Assembly (NCBI GenBank): GCA_041395945.1
Contig: JAWKZN010000001.1
Span: forward strand, 1,240,001 to 1,304,000
Direction: 5' to 3'
From: Pseudomonadales bacterium
Lineage (GTDB): Bacteria; Pseudomonadota; Gammaproteobacteria; Pseudomonadales; Azotimanducaceae
Length of the DNA: 64,000 nucleotides
The translations under genes and the position numbers were made by a program. Within the stretch, counting starts at the first letter, position 1; each line of letters opens with the position of its first letter. This document shows, in pieces, positions 8,387 to 17,489 of the stretch. The notes under the pieces were generated by a model. The model was not told the DNA's origin. It saw only the letters and a list, made by a program, of their open reading frames with translations, and did no database searches.

Positions 8387-8700
8387 TCGGCATGCTGAAC
8401 GTGGACGCCGAAGGCTACCTGCTGGATCGTTCGGACTGGACAGAATCGGTCGCGCGGGAGCTGGCCGCCAGAGAAGGCCTTTCACTCACCGCCCAGCACT
8501 GGGATCTGATCATCCTGGTTCGGGACTTCTACGCGCGTTTCGAAGTCTCCCCGGCCATGCGTCCGCTGGTGAAACAGATCCGCGAACGGCTCGGAGACGA
8601 CAAGGCCAACAGCATCTATCTGCTCACTCTGTTTCCGGGCAGTCCCGCCAAACTGCTGGCAAAGATCGCCGGTCTGCCAAGACCGACGAACTGCCTCTAG
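8383..8700 (+). CDS. tusE: Sulfurtransferase TusE (DsrC family)
   Basis: The 105-residue DsrC-like protein accepts sulfur from TusBCD and hands it to MnmA. The C-terminus GLPRPTNCL carries the penultimate active cysteine (Cys104). The second cysteine found 10 residues earlier in dissimilatory DsrC is absent (alanine at that place in KLLAKIAG), so this is TusE rather than DsrC. It ends the tusDCBE operon, 10 bases from the converging stop of cysG. Confidence 0.93.
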   Translation: MIGMLNVDAEGYLLDRSDWTESVARELAAREGLSLTAQHWDLIILVRDFYARFEVSPAMRPLVKQIRERLGDDKANSIYLLTLFPGSPAKLLAKIAGLPRPTNCL

Positions 8701-8709
8701 GGAACCTCT

Positions 8710-10080
8710 CTAACCGCCGGGCGTATCGCCCGGGTTTCGAAAGGCCACGACTTCGCCGACGATGATTGTGGTCGGTCCACCTATGGCGCTCTCACTGACC
8801 AGCGCAGGAAGGGATGCGAGGGTTCCCGTGATTACTTCCTGATCAGGCAGGGTGGCCTTCGAGATCAGCGCCGCCGGGGTGTCAGGGGAGCGGCCATGGT
8901 GGATCAGATTCTGAGCAATCTCTGCCAGTGCAGGCAGGCCCATGTAGATGACGAGGGTCTGGCCGGGTCTGGCCAGTTCCGGCCAGTCGAGGTTGGCCTG
9001 GTTGGACGCGCGATGTCCGGTGACAAAACGAATGGACTGGGAGACCTGGCGATGGGTCAGCGGAATGCCTGCATAGCTCGAAGCGCCACTGGCTGCGGTA
9101 ATTCCGGGCACCACGATGCAGTCGATTCCTGCAGCCCGCAGTGCTTCCACCTCCTCGCCACCCCGTCCGAAAATATAGGGATCACCGCCTTTCAGCCGGA
9201 CGACTGCGCGCCCATTTGAGGCTTCGGTAACCAGCAGCGAGTTGATGTCTTCCTGACGGGTACTCGCTGCCCGCCATTTCTTGCCGACATAGATCAGTTC
9301 CGCATCCCGCCGCGCGTAGTCGAGTATCTTCCGGTTGACCAGATTGTCGTAAAGCACGACTTCGGCGCTCTGCAGCAATCTCAGCGCCTTCAGCGTAAGC
9401 AGCTCCGGGTCTCCAGGTCCCGCTCCGATCAGAGCGACGAAGCCAGGGTTCGCCGTCTTCAGAGTCTCCTCGAATGCCCGCTCTGCCCGGTCCGGATTGC
9501 CGAGCAGGACCTGTTCGGCAACTGGTCCGTTGATGATCCGTTCCCAGAATCTCTGTCGCTCGCTCACCGAATTCAGGGACGCCTTGATCCGCTCTCGACG
9601 GGCACCGATAAAATCCGCAAGCGCACCCAGTTGCGGCGGCAGTCGCGCTTCGATCCAGGTGCGGACGACTCTTGCCAGGGTCGGCGAACGGCCACCGGTG
9701 GATACCGCGATAATCACGGGTGCCCGGTCGACGATGGCCGGGAAGATCACGTTGGACAGCGCCGGCATATCCACACTGTTGACGGGAATTCCGGCTGCCG
9801 TGCAGTCGGAAAATACCTTCGCGTTTACTGCCCTGTTTTCGGTTGCGCTGACCACCAGAGCCATGCCCGCCGCATCGCTGGTTTCATAGAATCTGGAGAT
9901 GTGTCGGAGCCCATGTTCGGCGATGAGCGCCTGGGTCCGGGAAGCCAGCCTGGGTGCCACCACGCACACCGCCGCGCCAACCTCGCACAGGCGCTCAATC
10001 TTGCGGGCTGCCACGGCGCCGCCACCGACGACCAGGCACGGTCTGTCCCGAAGGTCGACAAAAAGCGGCAGGTAGTCCAC
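8710..10080 (-). CDS. cysG: Siroheme synthase CysG (precorrin-2 dehydrogenase/ferrochelatase plus SUMT)
   Basis: The 456-residue bifunctional enzyme makes siroheme for sulfite and nitrite reductases from uroporphyrinogen III. The N-terminal half has the NAD site GGGAVAARK (residues 17-25) and the sirohydrochlorin ferrochelatase region. The C-terminal half from about residue 215 is the SAM-dependent methyltransferase, with GAGPGDPELLTLKALR and VVRLKGGDPYIFGRGGEE. Length agrees with full CysG. It follows serS by 14 bases on the same strand and is probably co-transcribed with the rarA-crcB-serS run. Confidence 0.95.
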   Translation of the reverse strand: MDYLPLFVDLRDRPCLVVGGGAVAARKIERLCEVGAAVCVVAPRLASRTQALIAEHGLRHISRFYETSDAAGMALVVSATENRAVNAKVFSDCTAAGIPVNSVDMPALSNVIFPAIVDRAPVIIAVSTGGRSPTLARVVRTWIEARLPPQLGALADFIGARRERIKASLNSVSERQRFWERIINGPVAEQVLLGNPDRAERAFEETLKTANPGFVALIGAGPGDPELLTLKALRLLQSAEVVLYDNLVNRKILDYARRDAELIYVGKKWRAASTRQEDINSLLVTEASNGRAVVRLKGGDPYIFGRGGEEVEALRAAGIDCIVVPGITAASGASSYAGIPLTHRQVSQSIRFVTGHRASNQANLDWPELARPGQTLVIYMGLPALAEIAQNLIHHGRSPDTPAALISKATLPDQEVITGTLASLPALVSESAIGGPTTIIVGEVVAFRNPGDTPGG

Positions 10081-10094
10081 GTCGGCTGCGCGCC

Positions 10095-11372
10095 TCAGCG
10101 CAGCTCGAGGGTCTGCACGTCACCCATGTAGGGGCGCAGCGCATCGGGTACATGCACGCGTCCGTCGCCGTCCTGGTAATTCTCGAGCACTGCTACCAGT
10201 GTTCGACCCACAGCGAGACCGGAGCCGTTCAGCGTGTGCACGAGCTCGGGCTTGCCCGAGCCGGGATCCCGATAGCGGGCCTGCATGCGGCGGGCCTGGA
10301 AATCCAGGAAATTGCTGCAGGAGGAAATTTCCCGGTACTGATTCTGTCCCGGCAGCCAGACCTCGAGATCGTAGGTCTTCGCCGATGCGAAGCTCAGGTC
10401 ACCGCCGCACAGCACCACTGTGCGGAAAGGCAGTTCGAGTTTGCGCAGAATGGCTTTGGCGTGCTCGGTGAGTTCCTCGTGGGCCTCCCAGGAACGCTCC
10501 GGGTGCACGATCTGCACCAGTTCCACCTTTTCAAACTGATGCTGACGGATCATGCCCCGGGTATCACGGCCGTAGCTGCCTGCTTCGCTGCGGAAGCAGG
10601 GTGTGTGGCAGACGTGACGGATCGGCAGCTCGGCAGGATCGATGATCTCGTCGCGATAGAGGTTGGTAACGGGGACCTCAGCGGTGGGTGCGAGATAGAA
10701 ACCGGCGTCCCCTTCCAGGCGGAACATGTCTGCCGCGGCCTTGGGCAGCTGACCGGTTCCGTACAGCGAGTCGCTGTTGACGATATAGGGCACATAAACT
10801 TCTTCGTAGCCGTGTTCCCGCACATGGGTGTCGATCATGAACTGGGTAAGTGCACGATGCAGGCGCACCATTTCACCCCGCATCACGACAAAGCGGCTGC
10901 CGCTGATTTTCACCGCTGCTTCGAAGTCGAGGGCGCCGCCGGCGCCGAGATCGACGTGGTCTTTCGGTTGAAAATTGAATTCGGGGGGATTGCCCCAGCG
11001 CTCTACTTCCAGGTTGTCGGACTCATCAGCGCCCTGCGGAACCGACGGATCCGGCAGATTCGGCAGACCCTGCACGAAAGCCTGGTAGTCGTCCTGCAGG
11101 CGGGCGAAATTCTGTTTGGCGGCTTCGAGCCGTGTCCCGAGATCGCCGACTTCCGCGAGCAGCGGTGCAATGTCCTGGCCGGCGGCCTTTGCCTGACCGA
11201 TGCTTTTTGATTTGGTATTGCGCTCGTTCTGGAGCTGTTCGGTTTCGCTCTGCAGTTGCCTGCGCTGATTTTCGAGTGCTTCGAATCGCTCGACATCCAG
11301 CTCGAACCCCTTGACCCGGAGTCTTGTCTGTATGTCGCGCGGATCCTGCCGCAGGGTTCTGAGATCCAGCAT
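10095..11372 (-). CDS. serS: Seryl-tRNA synthetase
   Basis: The 425-residue class II synthetase charges tRNA-Ser. The N-terminal coiled-coil arm (about residues 30-100, rich in Glu/Gln/Arg) is followed by the catalytic core, with motif 2 around CFRSEAGSYGRDTRGMIRQHQF and motif 3 near LNGSGLAVGRTLVAVLENYQ. The start is the ATG of MLDLRTLRQDP at 11372. The open frame continues upstream to 11615, but that part overlaps crcB in another frame and is not SerS-like. It lies 16 bases after crcB. Confidence 0.96.
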   Translation of the reverse strand: MLDLRTLRQDPRDIQTRLRVKGFELDVERFEALENQRRQLQSETEQLQNERNTKSKSIGQAKAAGQDIAPLLAEVGDLGTRLEAAKQNFARLQDDYQAFVQGLPNLPDPSVPQGADESDNLEVERWGNPPEFNFQPKDHVDLGAGGALDFEAAVKISGSRFVVMRGEMVRLHRALTQFMIDTHVREHGYEEVYVPYIVNSDSLYGTGQLPKAAADMFRLEGDAGFYLAPTAEVPVTNLYRDEIIDPAELPIRHVCHTPCFRSEAGSYGRDTRGMIRQHQFEKVELVQIVHPERSWEAHEELTEHAKAILRKLELPFRTVVLCGGDLSFASAKTYDLEVWLPGQNQYREISSCSNFLDFQARRMQARYRDPGSGKPELVHTLNGSGLAVGRTLVAVLENYQDGDGRVHVPDALRPYMGDVQTLELR

Positions 11373-11388
11373 TGTTGAGAATTCCTGA

Positions 11389-11757
11389 TCAGTATCCGGC
11401 GAGGCGCTGCCCGAGCCAGGCCGCCGCAACGCAGACGACTGTGCTTGCGAGCACGTACAACAGGGCCTGGCTGATGCGTCCGCCTTCGATGAGTCCGACG
11501 ACCTCCAGGGAGAAGGCTGAAAAGGTGGTGAAACCACCCAGCAGACCCACCACCAGCAGGTAGCGACCCCAGTTTTCGAACCAGAGCTGCTCTGCGGCAA
11601 GTCCCCAGAGCACACCGATACCCAGTGAGCCGGCGATGTTAATCACTAAGGTGGGCCAGGGGAACTGAGCGGGCACGAAAAGCCAGGTGCTCAGCAGAAA
11701 ACGGGCGCAGGCACCCGCAGCACCGCCGAGACCGACCCAGAACAGGGCGTTCGTCAT
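11389..11757 (-). CDS. crcB: Fluoride ion transporter CrcB (Fluc)
   Basis: The 122-residue inner-membrane protein has four hydrophobic segments and the family signatures GGAAGACARFLLS, NIAGSLGIGVLWG and GLLGGFTTFSAFSLE. Fluc proteins form dual-topology dimers that let fluoride leave the cell. The start overlaps the rarA stop by four bases (ATGA). I see no fluoride riboswitch; the gene sits inside the rarA-serS operon as in pseudomonads. Confidence 0.93.
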   Translation of the reverse strand: MTNALFWVGLGGAAGACARFLLSTWLFVPAQFPWPTLVINIAGSLGIGVLWGLAAEQLWFENWGRYLLVVGLLGGFTTFSAFSLEVVGLIEGGRISQALLYVLASTVVCVAAAWLGQRLAGY

Positions 11758-13112
11758 CCTTTTTCCCCGGTCTGCCCGGGCTTGCGTCTGTGCGCGGGTG
11801 ACTGGGCTGCATCCAGCTGTCCCAGGCGGGTGAGCCGCTCCCGGATGCGGGCCTCGAGTCCCTGATCCGTCGGCTGGTAAAAGTGCTGTGCCGGGACTTC
11901 ATCCGGCCAGTAGTCCTCGCCCGGGGCATAGGCGTCGGGTTCGTCGTGTGCGTAGCGATAGCCGGCCCCGTGTCCGAGCTGCTTCATGAGCCGGGTCGGC
12001 GCATTGCGCAGATGCATGGGTACCGGGTGGGAGCCGTGTTCCTGAACATAGGCTTGCGCGCTGTTGAAAGCGGTATAGACCGCATTGCTCTTCGGCACGC
12101 TGGCAAGGTAGAGCACCGCCTGGGCGAGTGCCAGTTCCCCTTCGGGTGATCCCAGTCGTTCATAGGTGTCCCAGGCGGTCAGCGCGATCTGCAGGCCGCG
12201 CGGATCCGCATTGCCGATGTCTTCGCTCGCCATGCGAACCACGCGTCGGGCGACGTAGAGGGGATCGCAGCCCCCGTCGAGCATCCGACACAGCCAGTAC
12301 AGAGCCGCGTCCGGCGCACTGCCCCGCACGGATTTGTGCAGAGCGGAGATCTGGTCGTAGAAAGCGTCTCCGCCCTTGTCAAAGCGGCGATAGCGGGTGC
12401 CCGCCGCCTCCTGCACCCAGTGTTCCGAGATCGGGCCATCGGCGAGCTGGGCGGCGACTTCAAGAAGGTTCAGGCAGCGCCGGGCGTCCCCATCGGCCAG
12501 ATCACACAGCAGGGTGCGGGCGAGCGGATCGATCGTCTGCCCGAGTTCGGTTGTGCAGGCCCGGTCCACTACCCGGGCGAGATCTTCACTGGACAGCGCG
12601 CGCAGAACATACACCCGCGCCCGGGACAGCAGGGCGGCATTGACCTCGAAGGAAGGATTTTCCGTGGTGGCGCCGATGAAGGTGATGGTGCCCTTCTCCA
12701 CATGGGGTAGAAACGCATCCTGCTGGGCCTTGTTGAAGCGATGGACTTCGTCGACAAACAGCACTGTGCGCTGCCCGCGCTGGCGGGCCACTTCAGCGTC
12801 CGCAACGGCGGCACGCACCTCCTTCACACCACTGAGCACCGCTGAAAGGCTCAGCCAGCGCGCCCCGGAACTTTCAGCCAGCAGCCGGGCGAGTGTGGTC
12901 TTACCGGTGCCGGGTGGACCCCACAGGAGCATGGAATGGAGTGTGCCGGCCTGAGCCAGTCTTGACAGGGGACGGTCCGCACCCAGCAGGTGCTGCTGAC
13001 CGACGAAATCGTCCAGGCTGCGCGGTCGCAGCCGGTCGGCCAGGGGTGCCCCGTCCTCTGTTGCCGTGGACACAGCATCGGCCGGGAACGGCAGTTCATC
13101 CGCCGATGACAT
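11754..13112 (-). CDS. rarA: Replication-associated recombination protein RarA (MgsA)
   Basis: The 452-residue AAA+ ATPase is of the clamp-loader/MgsA class and acts at stalled replication forks. It has Walker A GPPGTGKT at residues 65-72, Walker B in VLFVDEVHRFNKAQQDAF, sensor motif ATTENPSFEVN, and the C-terminal tetramerisation region with PDAALYWLCRMLDGGCDP and GSHPVPMHLRNAPT. The ATG at 13112 is chosen because an upstream extension lies inside lolA. The chosen start still overlaps the lolA stop by 17 bases. Confidence 0.93.
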   Translation of the reverse strand: MSSADELPFPADAVSTATEDGAPLADRLRPRSLDDFVGQQHLLGADRPLSRLAQAGTLHSMLLWGPPGTGKTTLARLLAESSGARWLSLSAVLSGVKEVRAAVADAEVARQRGQRTVLFVDEVHRFNKAQQDAFLPHVEKGTITFIGATTENPSFEVNAALLSRARVYVLRALSSEDLARVVDRACTTELGQTIDPLARTLLCDLADGDARRCLNLLEVAAQLADGPISEHWVQEAAGTRYRRFDKGGDAFYDQISALHKSVRGSAPDAALYWLCRMLDGGCDPLYVARRVVRMASEDIGNADPRGLQIALTAWDTYERLGSPEGELALAQAVLYLASVPKSNAVYTAFNSAQAYVQEHGSHPVPMHLRNAPTRLMKQLGHGAGYRYAHDEPDAYAPGEDYWPDEVPAQHFYQPTDQGLEARIRERLTRLGQLDAAQSPAHRRKPGQTGEKG

Positions 13113-13797
13113 CGGTATCCGGCGGTATATCGAGGTGAAAGTCTGCTGAGCTGAGCTGGGGATTGTCATCCGGCACAAAGCGGATTTCGGTGTACTGACC
13201 GAAGTGGTCGAGGATGCCGAGGCCGGTGAGTGAGGTGGCCGAAAAGGTCAGGCGGATCTCAGCGTAGAGACTGTCTTCACCGCGCGGGGCGACGACATAC
13301 AGTTCACCCTCCTCCACCGGCATCCGAAACACCAGGAAATCTTCACCGAGTACCACTTCGCTGCGGGTGAGGACGGAAACCGGCGTGTCCTTCAGGGCTT
13401 CGGCAAGCGGGCGCACGGTGAGCTGTTCGAGATCCGGATCGTAGACCTTGAGGACATCGCCTTCGGTGAGGATGGTCTGTGGATAGGGATCATCGACCAC
13501 CCATTTGAAAAGGGGACGCAGCAGTCGCACATAGCCTGTGGACTGTTCGAGGATCTGACCCTGATTTCCGGCGATGGCCTGGGTGAAGGTGGCCGAGTAG
13601 CGGTCGAGCACCTGCAGGCGTTGCGCGAGCTGTTGCCGATCTGCGCTGACCGGGTCTGCATCGAGCAGCGGATCCGCCGGGGCCGCCTGTAGAGATGCGA
13701 TACCGAGCATCAGCACCAGGCTGGCAGACCGGACTGCCGGATCGCCCAGGCTGCGGCAGAACCCACCGAGCCTGCGCAGGTAATTCCGCACAGGCAT
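13096..13797 (-). CDS. lolA: Outer-membrane lipoprotein carrier protein LolA
   Basis: The 233-residue periplasmic chaperone accepts lipoproteins from LolCDE and carries them to LolB. A signal peptide (hydrophobic stretch about residues 22-38, cleavage near LQA-APA) precedes the mature domain, with RYSATFTQAI, STGYVRLLRPLFKWVVDDPYPQTI and YDPDLEQLTVRPL, all typical of LolA. The ATG at 13797 is preferred over a frame running into ftsK. It lies 25 bases after the ftsK stop and overlaps rarA. Confidence 0.92.
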   Translation of the reverse strand: MPVRNYLRRLGGFCRSLGDPAVRSASLVLMLGIASLQAAPADPLLDADPVSADRQQLAQRLQVLDRYSATFTQAIAGNQGQILEQSTGYVRLLRPLFKWVVDDPYPQTILTEGDVLKVYDPDLEQLTVRPLAEALKDTPVSVLTRSEVVLGEDFLVFRMPVEEGELYVVAPRGEDSLYAEIRLTFSATSLTGLGILDHFGQYTEIRFVPDDNPQLSSADFHLDIPPDTDVIGG

Positions 13798-13822
13798 GCC
13801 TGCGCGCGCGCCTGTGCGGCGG

Positions 13823-16066
13823 CTATTCACGATTCGGTACCAGCACGTCGCGGCCGCCATTGGTGCCCATCTCACTGACGATACCCGCAGACTCCATGGT
13901 CTCGATCAGGCGGGCTGCCCGGTTGTAGCCGATACGCAGTTTGCGCTGCACCGAGGAGATCGAGGCACGCTGGGAGCTGATCACGAATTCGACTGCCTCA
14001 TCGTAGAGTGGATCGTTTTCTTCGGATCCGTCTGCGGGCTCAATGGTCACAAAGGGTTCATCGTCACCGCCAGTGAGTATGTCCGGTCGATAGTCCGGGT
14101 CTCCGCGCTGTTTCCAGTCTTCAACGATGCGGTTCACTTCGTCGTCATCCACGAAGGCACCGTGGACCCGGGTCGGCATTCCGCTGCCCGGGGGCAGATA
14201 GAGCATGTCGCCATGCCCCAGCAGCTGTTCGGCGCCGCCCTGATCGAGAATGGTCCGGGAATCGATCTTTGAAGAGACCTGGAAACTGATGCGAGTGGGA
14301 ATGTTCGCCTTGATCAGTCCGGTGATGACGTCCACCGACGGCCGCTGGGTGGCAAGGATGAGATGAATGCCGGCCGCGCGCGCCTTCTGCGCGATGCGGG
14401 CGATGAGCTGTTCCACCTTTTTGCCGACGATCATCATCATGTCGGCAAATTCGTCGATCACCACCAGGATCACCGGCAGCTGCTCGAGTTTTGGTGCCTC
14501 GCCTTCGAGTTCGTCCTGCCACAGTGGGTCCGGCAGACCGCCGGATTTTTCCGCATCGGCGACCTGGCGGTTGTAGCCGGCAAGGTTGCGTACGCCCAGT
14601 GCCGCCATCAGCCGGTAGCGGCGTTCCATCTCCGCCACGCACCAGTTCAGCGCGTGTGCCGCCTCCTTCATGTCAGTGACCACGGGTGCCAGCAGGTGGG
14701 GGATGCCCTCGTAGACCGAGAGTTCGAGCATTTTCGGATCCACCAGAATCAGGCGCACCTCCGCGGGCGTCGCCTTGCAGAGCACGCTGAGCAGCATGGC
14801 GTTCACCCCCACGGATTTACCTGAACCGGTCGTGCCGGCGACCAGCAGGTGGGGCATGCGGGCGACGTCGGCAATTACCGGTTCTCCCATGATGTCCTTG
14901 CCCAGCGCGAGTGTCAGAGGCGATTTCGAGTCCTGGAATACCGGATCGCTGATGATTTCCTTCAGACGCACCATCTCCCGGTGCTCATTGGGGATTTCGA
15001 TTCCTACCACCGGTTTTCCCGGGATCACTTCCACGATCCGCACGCTGATCACCGCGAGGGAGCGCGCCAGATCCTTCACCAGTGCGCTGATGCGCTGAAC
15101 TTTCACACCCGCGGCGGGCTGGATCTCGAAGCGTGTGATTACCGGACCGGGGAGCACCGACACCACCTGGGCTTCGATGCCGAAATCCGCCAGTTTCAGC
15201 TCGAGCAGGCGGGACATCGCCTCGAGGGATTGTTCGGAAAAGCCGAGCTCCGTGTCGTCCGTGGGATCGTCGAGCAGCTCCAGATCGGGCAGCTCCCCGG
15301 TGGATTTGAGGTTGAACAGTTTCTGTTGCCTGGCTTTCGGCGCGGGCTTTTCGACCGTTTCAATTTTCGGCAGCTGACGAACCGCGCGTTTCACCGCGTC
15401 TCTGCTGCGCGCTTCCAGTCGTGCATCGACCTTGTCCTGGCGATTGCGCTGCTGCAGTCGGCGATCCCGCCAGCGGTCGATCTGGCGCAGGGTGAAACCC
15501 ACCGTGGTGCTGGCCGTCACATGCAGCAGCCGGCCGGTGGATTCCGCGACATCGAGCCAGGAGAACCCTGCGGCCGCCTGTACCCCGACAAGCGCGCCGG
15601 TGACACAGAGCAGGGTCAGTCCGACCCAGCCGAAAACCGGTTCACCGGCGACAACGAGCCACTGGCCGATGACACCGCCGATTCCGGCCGGCAGTGTCAT
15701 GTCAAAGGTGAAATGCAGCTGCGCGAGCACACAGCCACACAGAAACAGTGCCAGCCAGCCCAGCGCGCGCACGGCGGCCAGCAGCCAGGACAGTGACTCG
15801 AGAGGGCCCTGGACCAGCCGGATGCCTGCGGTGACCAGTGCAATCGGCAGCGCATAGGCCATGATCCCGAACAGATAGAGCATCAGGTCGGCGAACCAGG
15901 CGCCGCTGCGACCGACCAGATTGCTCACTTCGCCGCCGTTGCCGCTGAAGGTGAAGGACGGATCCGAAGGCGAATAGGAGACAATCGCCAGCAGCACATA
16001 CAGTGCCACTGCGGCGAGGCCCAGCAGGCCAATCTCGCGTACAGGCAGGGAGGCTCTGGTGCTCAC
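13823..16066 (-). CDS. ftsK: DNA translocase FtsK
   Basis: The 747-residue septal DNA pump coordinates chromosome segregation and XerCD recombination with division. About four transmembrane segments fill residues 15-165, a short charged linker (about 190-260) follows, and the RecA-like motor has Walker A GTTGSGKSVGVNAM near residue 410 and the segment QVSSKIDSRTILDQGGAEQLLG. The C-terminal gamma domain ends with RIGYNRAARLIETMESAGI. The linker is far shorter than in E. coli FtsK (1329 residues) but is usual for this part of the gammaproteobacteria. No trxB separates it from aat here. Confidence 0.96.
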   Translation of the reverse strand: MSTRASLPVREIGLLGLAAVALYVLLAIVSYSPSDPSFTFSGNGGEVSNLVGRSGAWFADLMLYLFGIMAYALPIALVTAGIRLVQGPLESLSWLLAAVRALGWLALFLCGCVLAQLHFTFDMTLPAGIGGVIGQWLVVAGEPVFGWVGLTLLCVTGALVGVQAAAGFSWLDVAESTGRLLHVTASTTVGFTLRQIDRWRDRRLQQRNRQDKVDARLEARSRDAVKRAVRQLPKIETVEKPAPKARQQKLFNLKSTGELPDLELLDDPTDDTELGFSEQSLEAMSRLLELKLADFGIEAQVVSVLPGPVITRFEIQPAAGVKVQRISALVKDLARSLAVISVRIVEVIPGKPVVGIEIPNEHREMVRLKEIISDPVFQDSKSPLTLALGKDIMGEPVIADVARMPHLLVAGTTGSGKSVGVNAMLLSVLCKATPAEVRLILVDPKMLELSVYEGIPHLLAPVVTDMKEAAHALNWCVAEMERRYRLMAALGVRNLAGYNRQVADAEKSGGLPDPLWQDELEGEAPKLEQLPVILVVIDEFADMMMIVGKKVEQLIARIAQKARAAGIHLILATQRPSVDVITGLIKANIPTRISFQVSSKIDSRTILDQGGAEQLLGHGDMLYLPPGSGMPTRVHGAFVDDDEVNRIVEDWKQRGDPDYRPDILTGGDDEPFVTIEPADGSEENDPLYDEAVEFVISSQRASISSVQRKLRIGYNRAARLIETMESAGIVSEMGTNGGRDVLVPNRE

Positions 16067-16093
16067 TCAAGGGCTCCGTGAAAAGACCGGCGG

Positions 16094-16122
16094 AGTGTAA
16101 CCAACTATCATCTTGCTAACAA
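16094..16122 (-). promoter_or_regulatory. Possible sigma-70 promoter for ftsK
   Basis: On the minus strand TTGTTA (16117-16122) and TACACT (16094-16099) are 17 bases apart, each matching consensus at 4 of 6. A start near 16087 would give a leader of about 20 bases before the ftsK ATG. Confidence 0.4.
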
Positions 16123-16340
16123 ATATCCATTTAATTCAGGTTGTTACGTGTTCAATCTCGATTCAAAATCGCTGTCTCTGTGCTTACCCGGCGACCCGCC
16201 ACAGTAATCCAGCAGGTGCGCCACGACAGTTTACGCCCGCCACCTGGCGCAGGGTGTCCCCGGTGACGCTGCTGCGCACAGGCCTGCGCCAGGCTATCAT
16301 CGTCTGCCACGGCTGCGGTCACCCCGATTGAGAGACAGTC
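16123..16340. other. Intergenic stretch between ftsK and the small gene remnant
   Basis: No gene is recognised here. There is a loosely repeated CTGCGC-rich patch around 16270-16290, and a TATCAT hexamer near 16294 could serve as a -10 element for the open frame at 16341. No RNA gene or riboswitch was recognised. Confidence 0.4.
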
Positions 16341-16526
16341 ATGCGTCCGGACAAAACCAGCCTCGTCAATGAAGTATGGGACGATCAACGTATCGAAAGC
16401 TTCCTCGAAAAGCTCCCGATGGGCAACGCATCCAGCGGCGACTGCAGCGTGCTGCTGAATACCTGCCGGAGCATGCGACCCCTTTTCGGGAATTTCTCTG
16501 CACCCATGGTGCGACCAGCCCGCTGA
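16341..16526 (+). pseudogene. Possible remnant of a PA4642-family small protein gene
   Basis: A 61-codon frame begins MRPDKTSLVNEVWDDQRIES and at first resembles the PA4642 family of short (about 90-100 residue) proteins of unknown role, then diverges after residue 45. In the +2 frame from about 16430 the sequence reads a stretch ending EHATPFREFLCTHGA, which resembles the expected C-terminal end of that family. The picture fits a frameshift with an internal deletion. I recall the family only from memory; the open frame could also be a genuine short peptide or chance. Confidence 0.35.
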
Positions 16527-16626
16527 AGGGGAACTGAAGGCGAGCCGGACGTGAATCGAAGTCATATCGAGGACAGGTACCCATGAAGCCGTTTCTGCCG
16601 GTGTCCTGCCTCGGTTGCGCTGTGTC

Positions 16627-17421
16627 ATGGCTGCGCTGAACCTCAAACACCGCCGTGGTCCCAGCTTTCCGCCGGTGGATCAGGCCCTCGAGGAGCCCAA
16701 TGGCCTGCTGGCGGCCGGAGGTCGGCTGAGCCCGGACTGGCTGCTGGCGGCCTACTCCGCGGGCGTTTTTCCCTGGTTTAACGACGATGCCGAGCCGATT
16801 CTCTGGTGGTCGCCGGATCCACGCGGCGTCCTGCGACCGGCGGGCCTCCGGATCAGCCGCAGTCTGGTCAAACGCCTGCGTAATGCCGGCTTCAGAGTCT
16901 CATTCGATCGCGCGTTTTCTGAGGTCATCCGGGGCTGTGCGGCGGCCAGGACTACTCGCAGCGGTGGTGCCGGCGGTACCTGGATTACGGCGCGGATGAT
17001 GGCCGCCTACGAGGCCCTGCATGAGGAGGGGTTCGTTCACTCGGTGGAGGTCTGGCGAAATGCTGATTCGACGAGCCCTGTGCTGGTCGGCGGACTCTAT
17101 GGTGTTTCTCTGGGTCGGCTGTTTTTTGGGGAGTCCATGTTCAGCCGGGAGCGGGATGCCTCCAAAATCGCGCTCTGTTACCTGGCCCGGCAGCTTCATG
17201 ACTGGGAGTTTCCCCTCATAGACTGCCAGCTCAGTAACCCCCACTTGCTCACTCTGGGGCTGGAGGAGATGGATCGGCGCACTTTCATGCGCTTTGTCGA
17301 GGACAATCCGCTGCAGGAGACGCGCCGGGGCAAGTGGACGCTCGAACTGGATCGTGCCGATGACTGGACCCGGTCCGGGTCCGACCCGGTACTCCGGCCG
17401 CCGGACCCGGCTCAGGCCTGA
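16627..17421 (+). CDS. aat: Leucyl/phenylalanyl-tRNA--protein transferase
   Basis: The 264-residue enzyme adds Leu or Phe from charged tRNA to N-terminal Arg or Lys of proteins, making N-degrons read by ClpS. The marks are FPPVDQALEEPNGLLAAGG, LLAAYSAGVFPWF, ILWWSPDPRGVL and the GNAT-like core with GGLYGVSLGRLFFGESMFS and LIDCQLSNPHLLTLG. The ATG at 16627 opens MAALNLKHRRG; an in-frame TTG four codons earlier is less likely. No strong ribosome-binding site is visible. bpt, clpA and clpS follow within 4 kb. Confidence 0.95.
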   Translation: MAALNLKHRRGPSFPPVDQALEEPNGLLAAGGRLSPDWLLAAYSAGVFPWFNDDAEPILWWSPDPRGVLRPAGLRISRSLVKRLRNAGFRVSFDRAFSEVIRGCAAARTTRSGGAGGTWITARMMAAYEALHEEGFVHSVEVWRNADSTSPVLVGGLYGVSLGRLFFGESMFSRERDASKIALCYLARQLHDWEFPLIDCQLSNPHLLTLGLEEMDRRTFMRFVEDNPLQETRRGKWTLELDRADDWTRSGSDPVLRPPDPAQA

Positions 17422-17489
17422 AACTTCCCTGCGGGAAGTGCAGAATGTCAGAGACACGAAGATGACAGACGGAGTATGAAAGCCAGCCA

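Noticed and set aside
9954..11210. 418-codon plus-strand frame opposite cysG/serS
   Set aside because: Shadow frame; no similarity recognised.
11373..11615. N-terminal extension of serS
   Set aside because: Overlaps crcB in another frame and lies before the canonical MLDLRTLR start.
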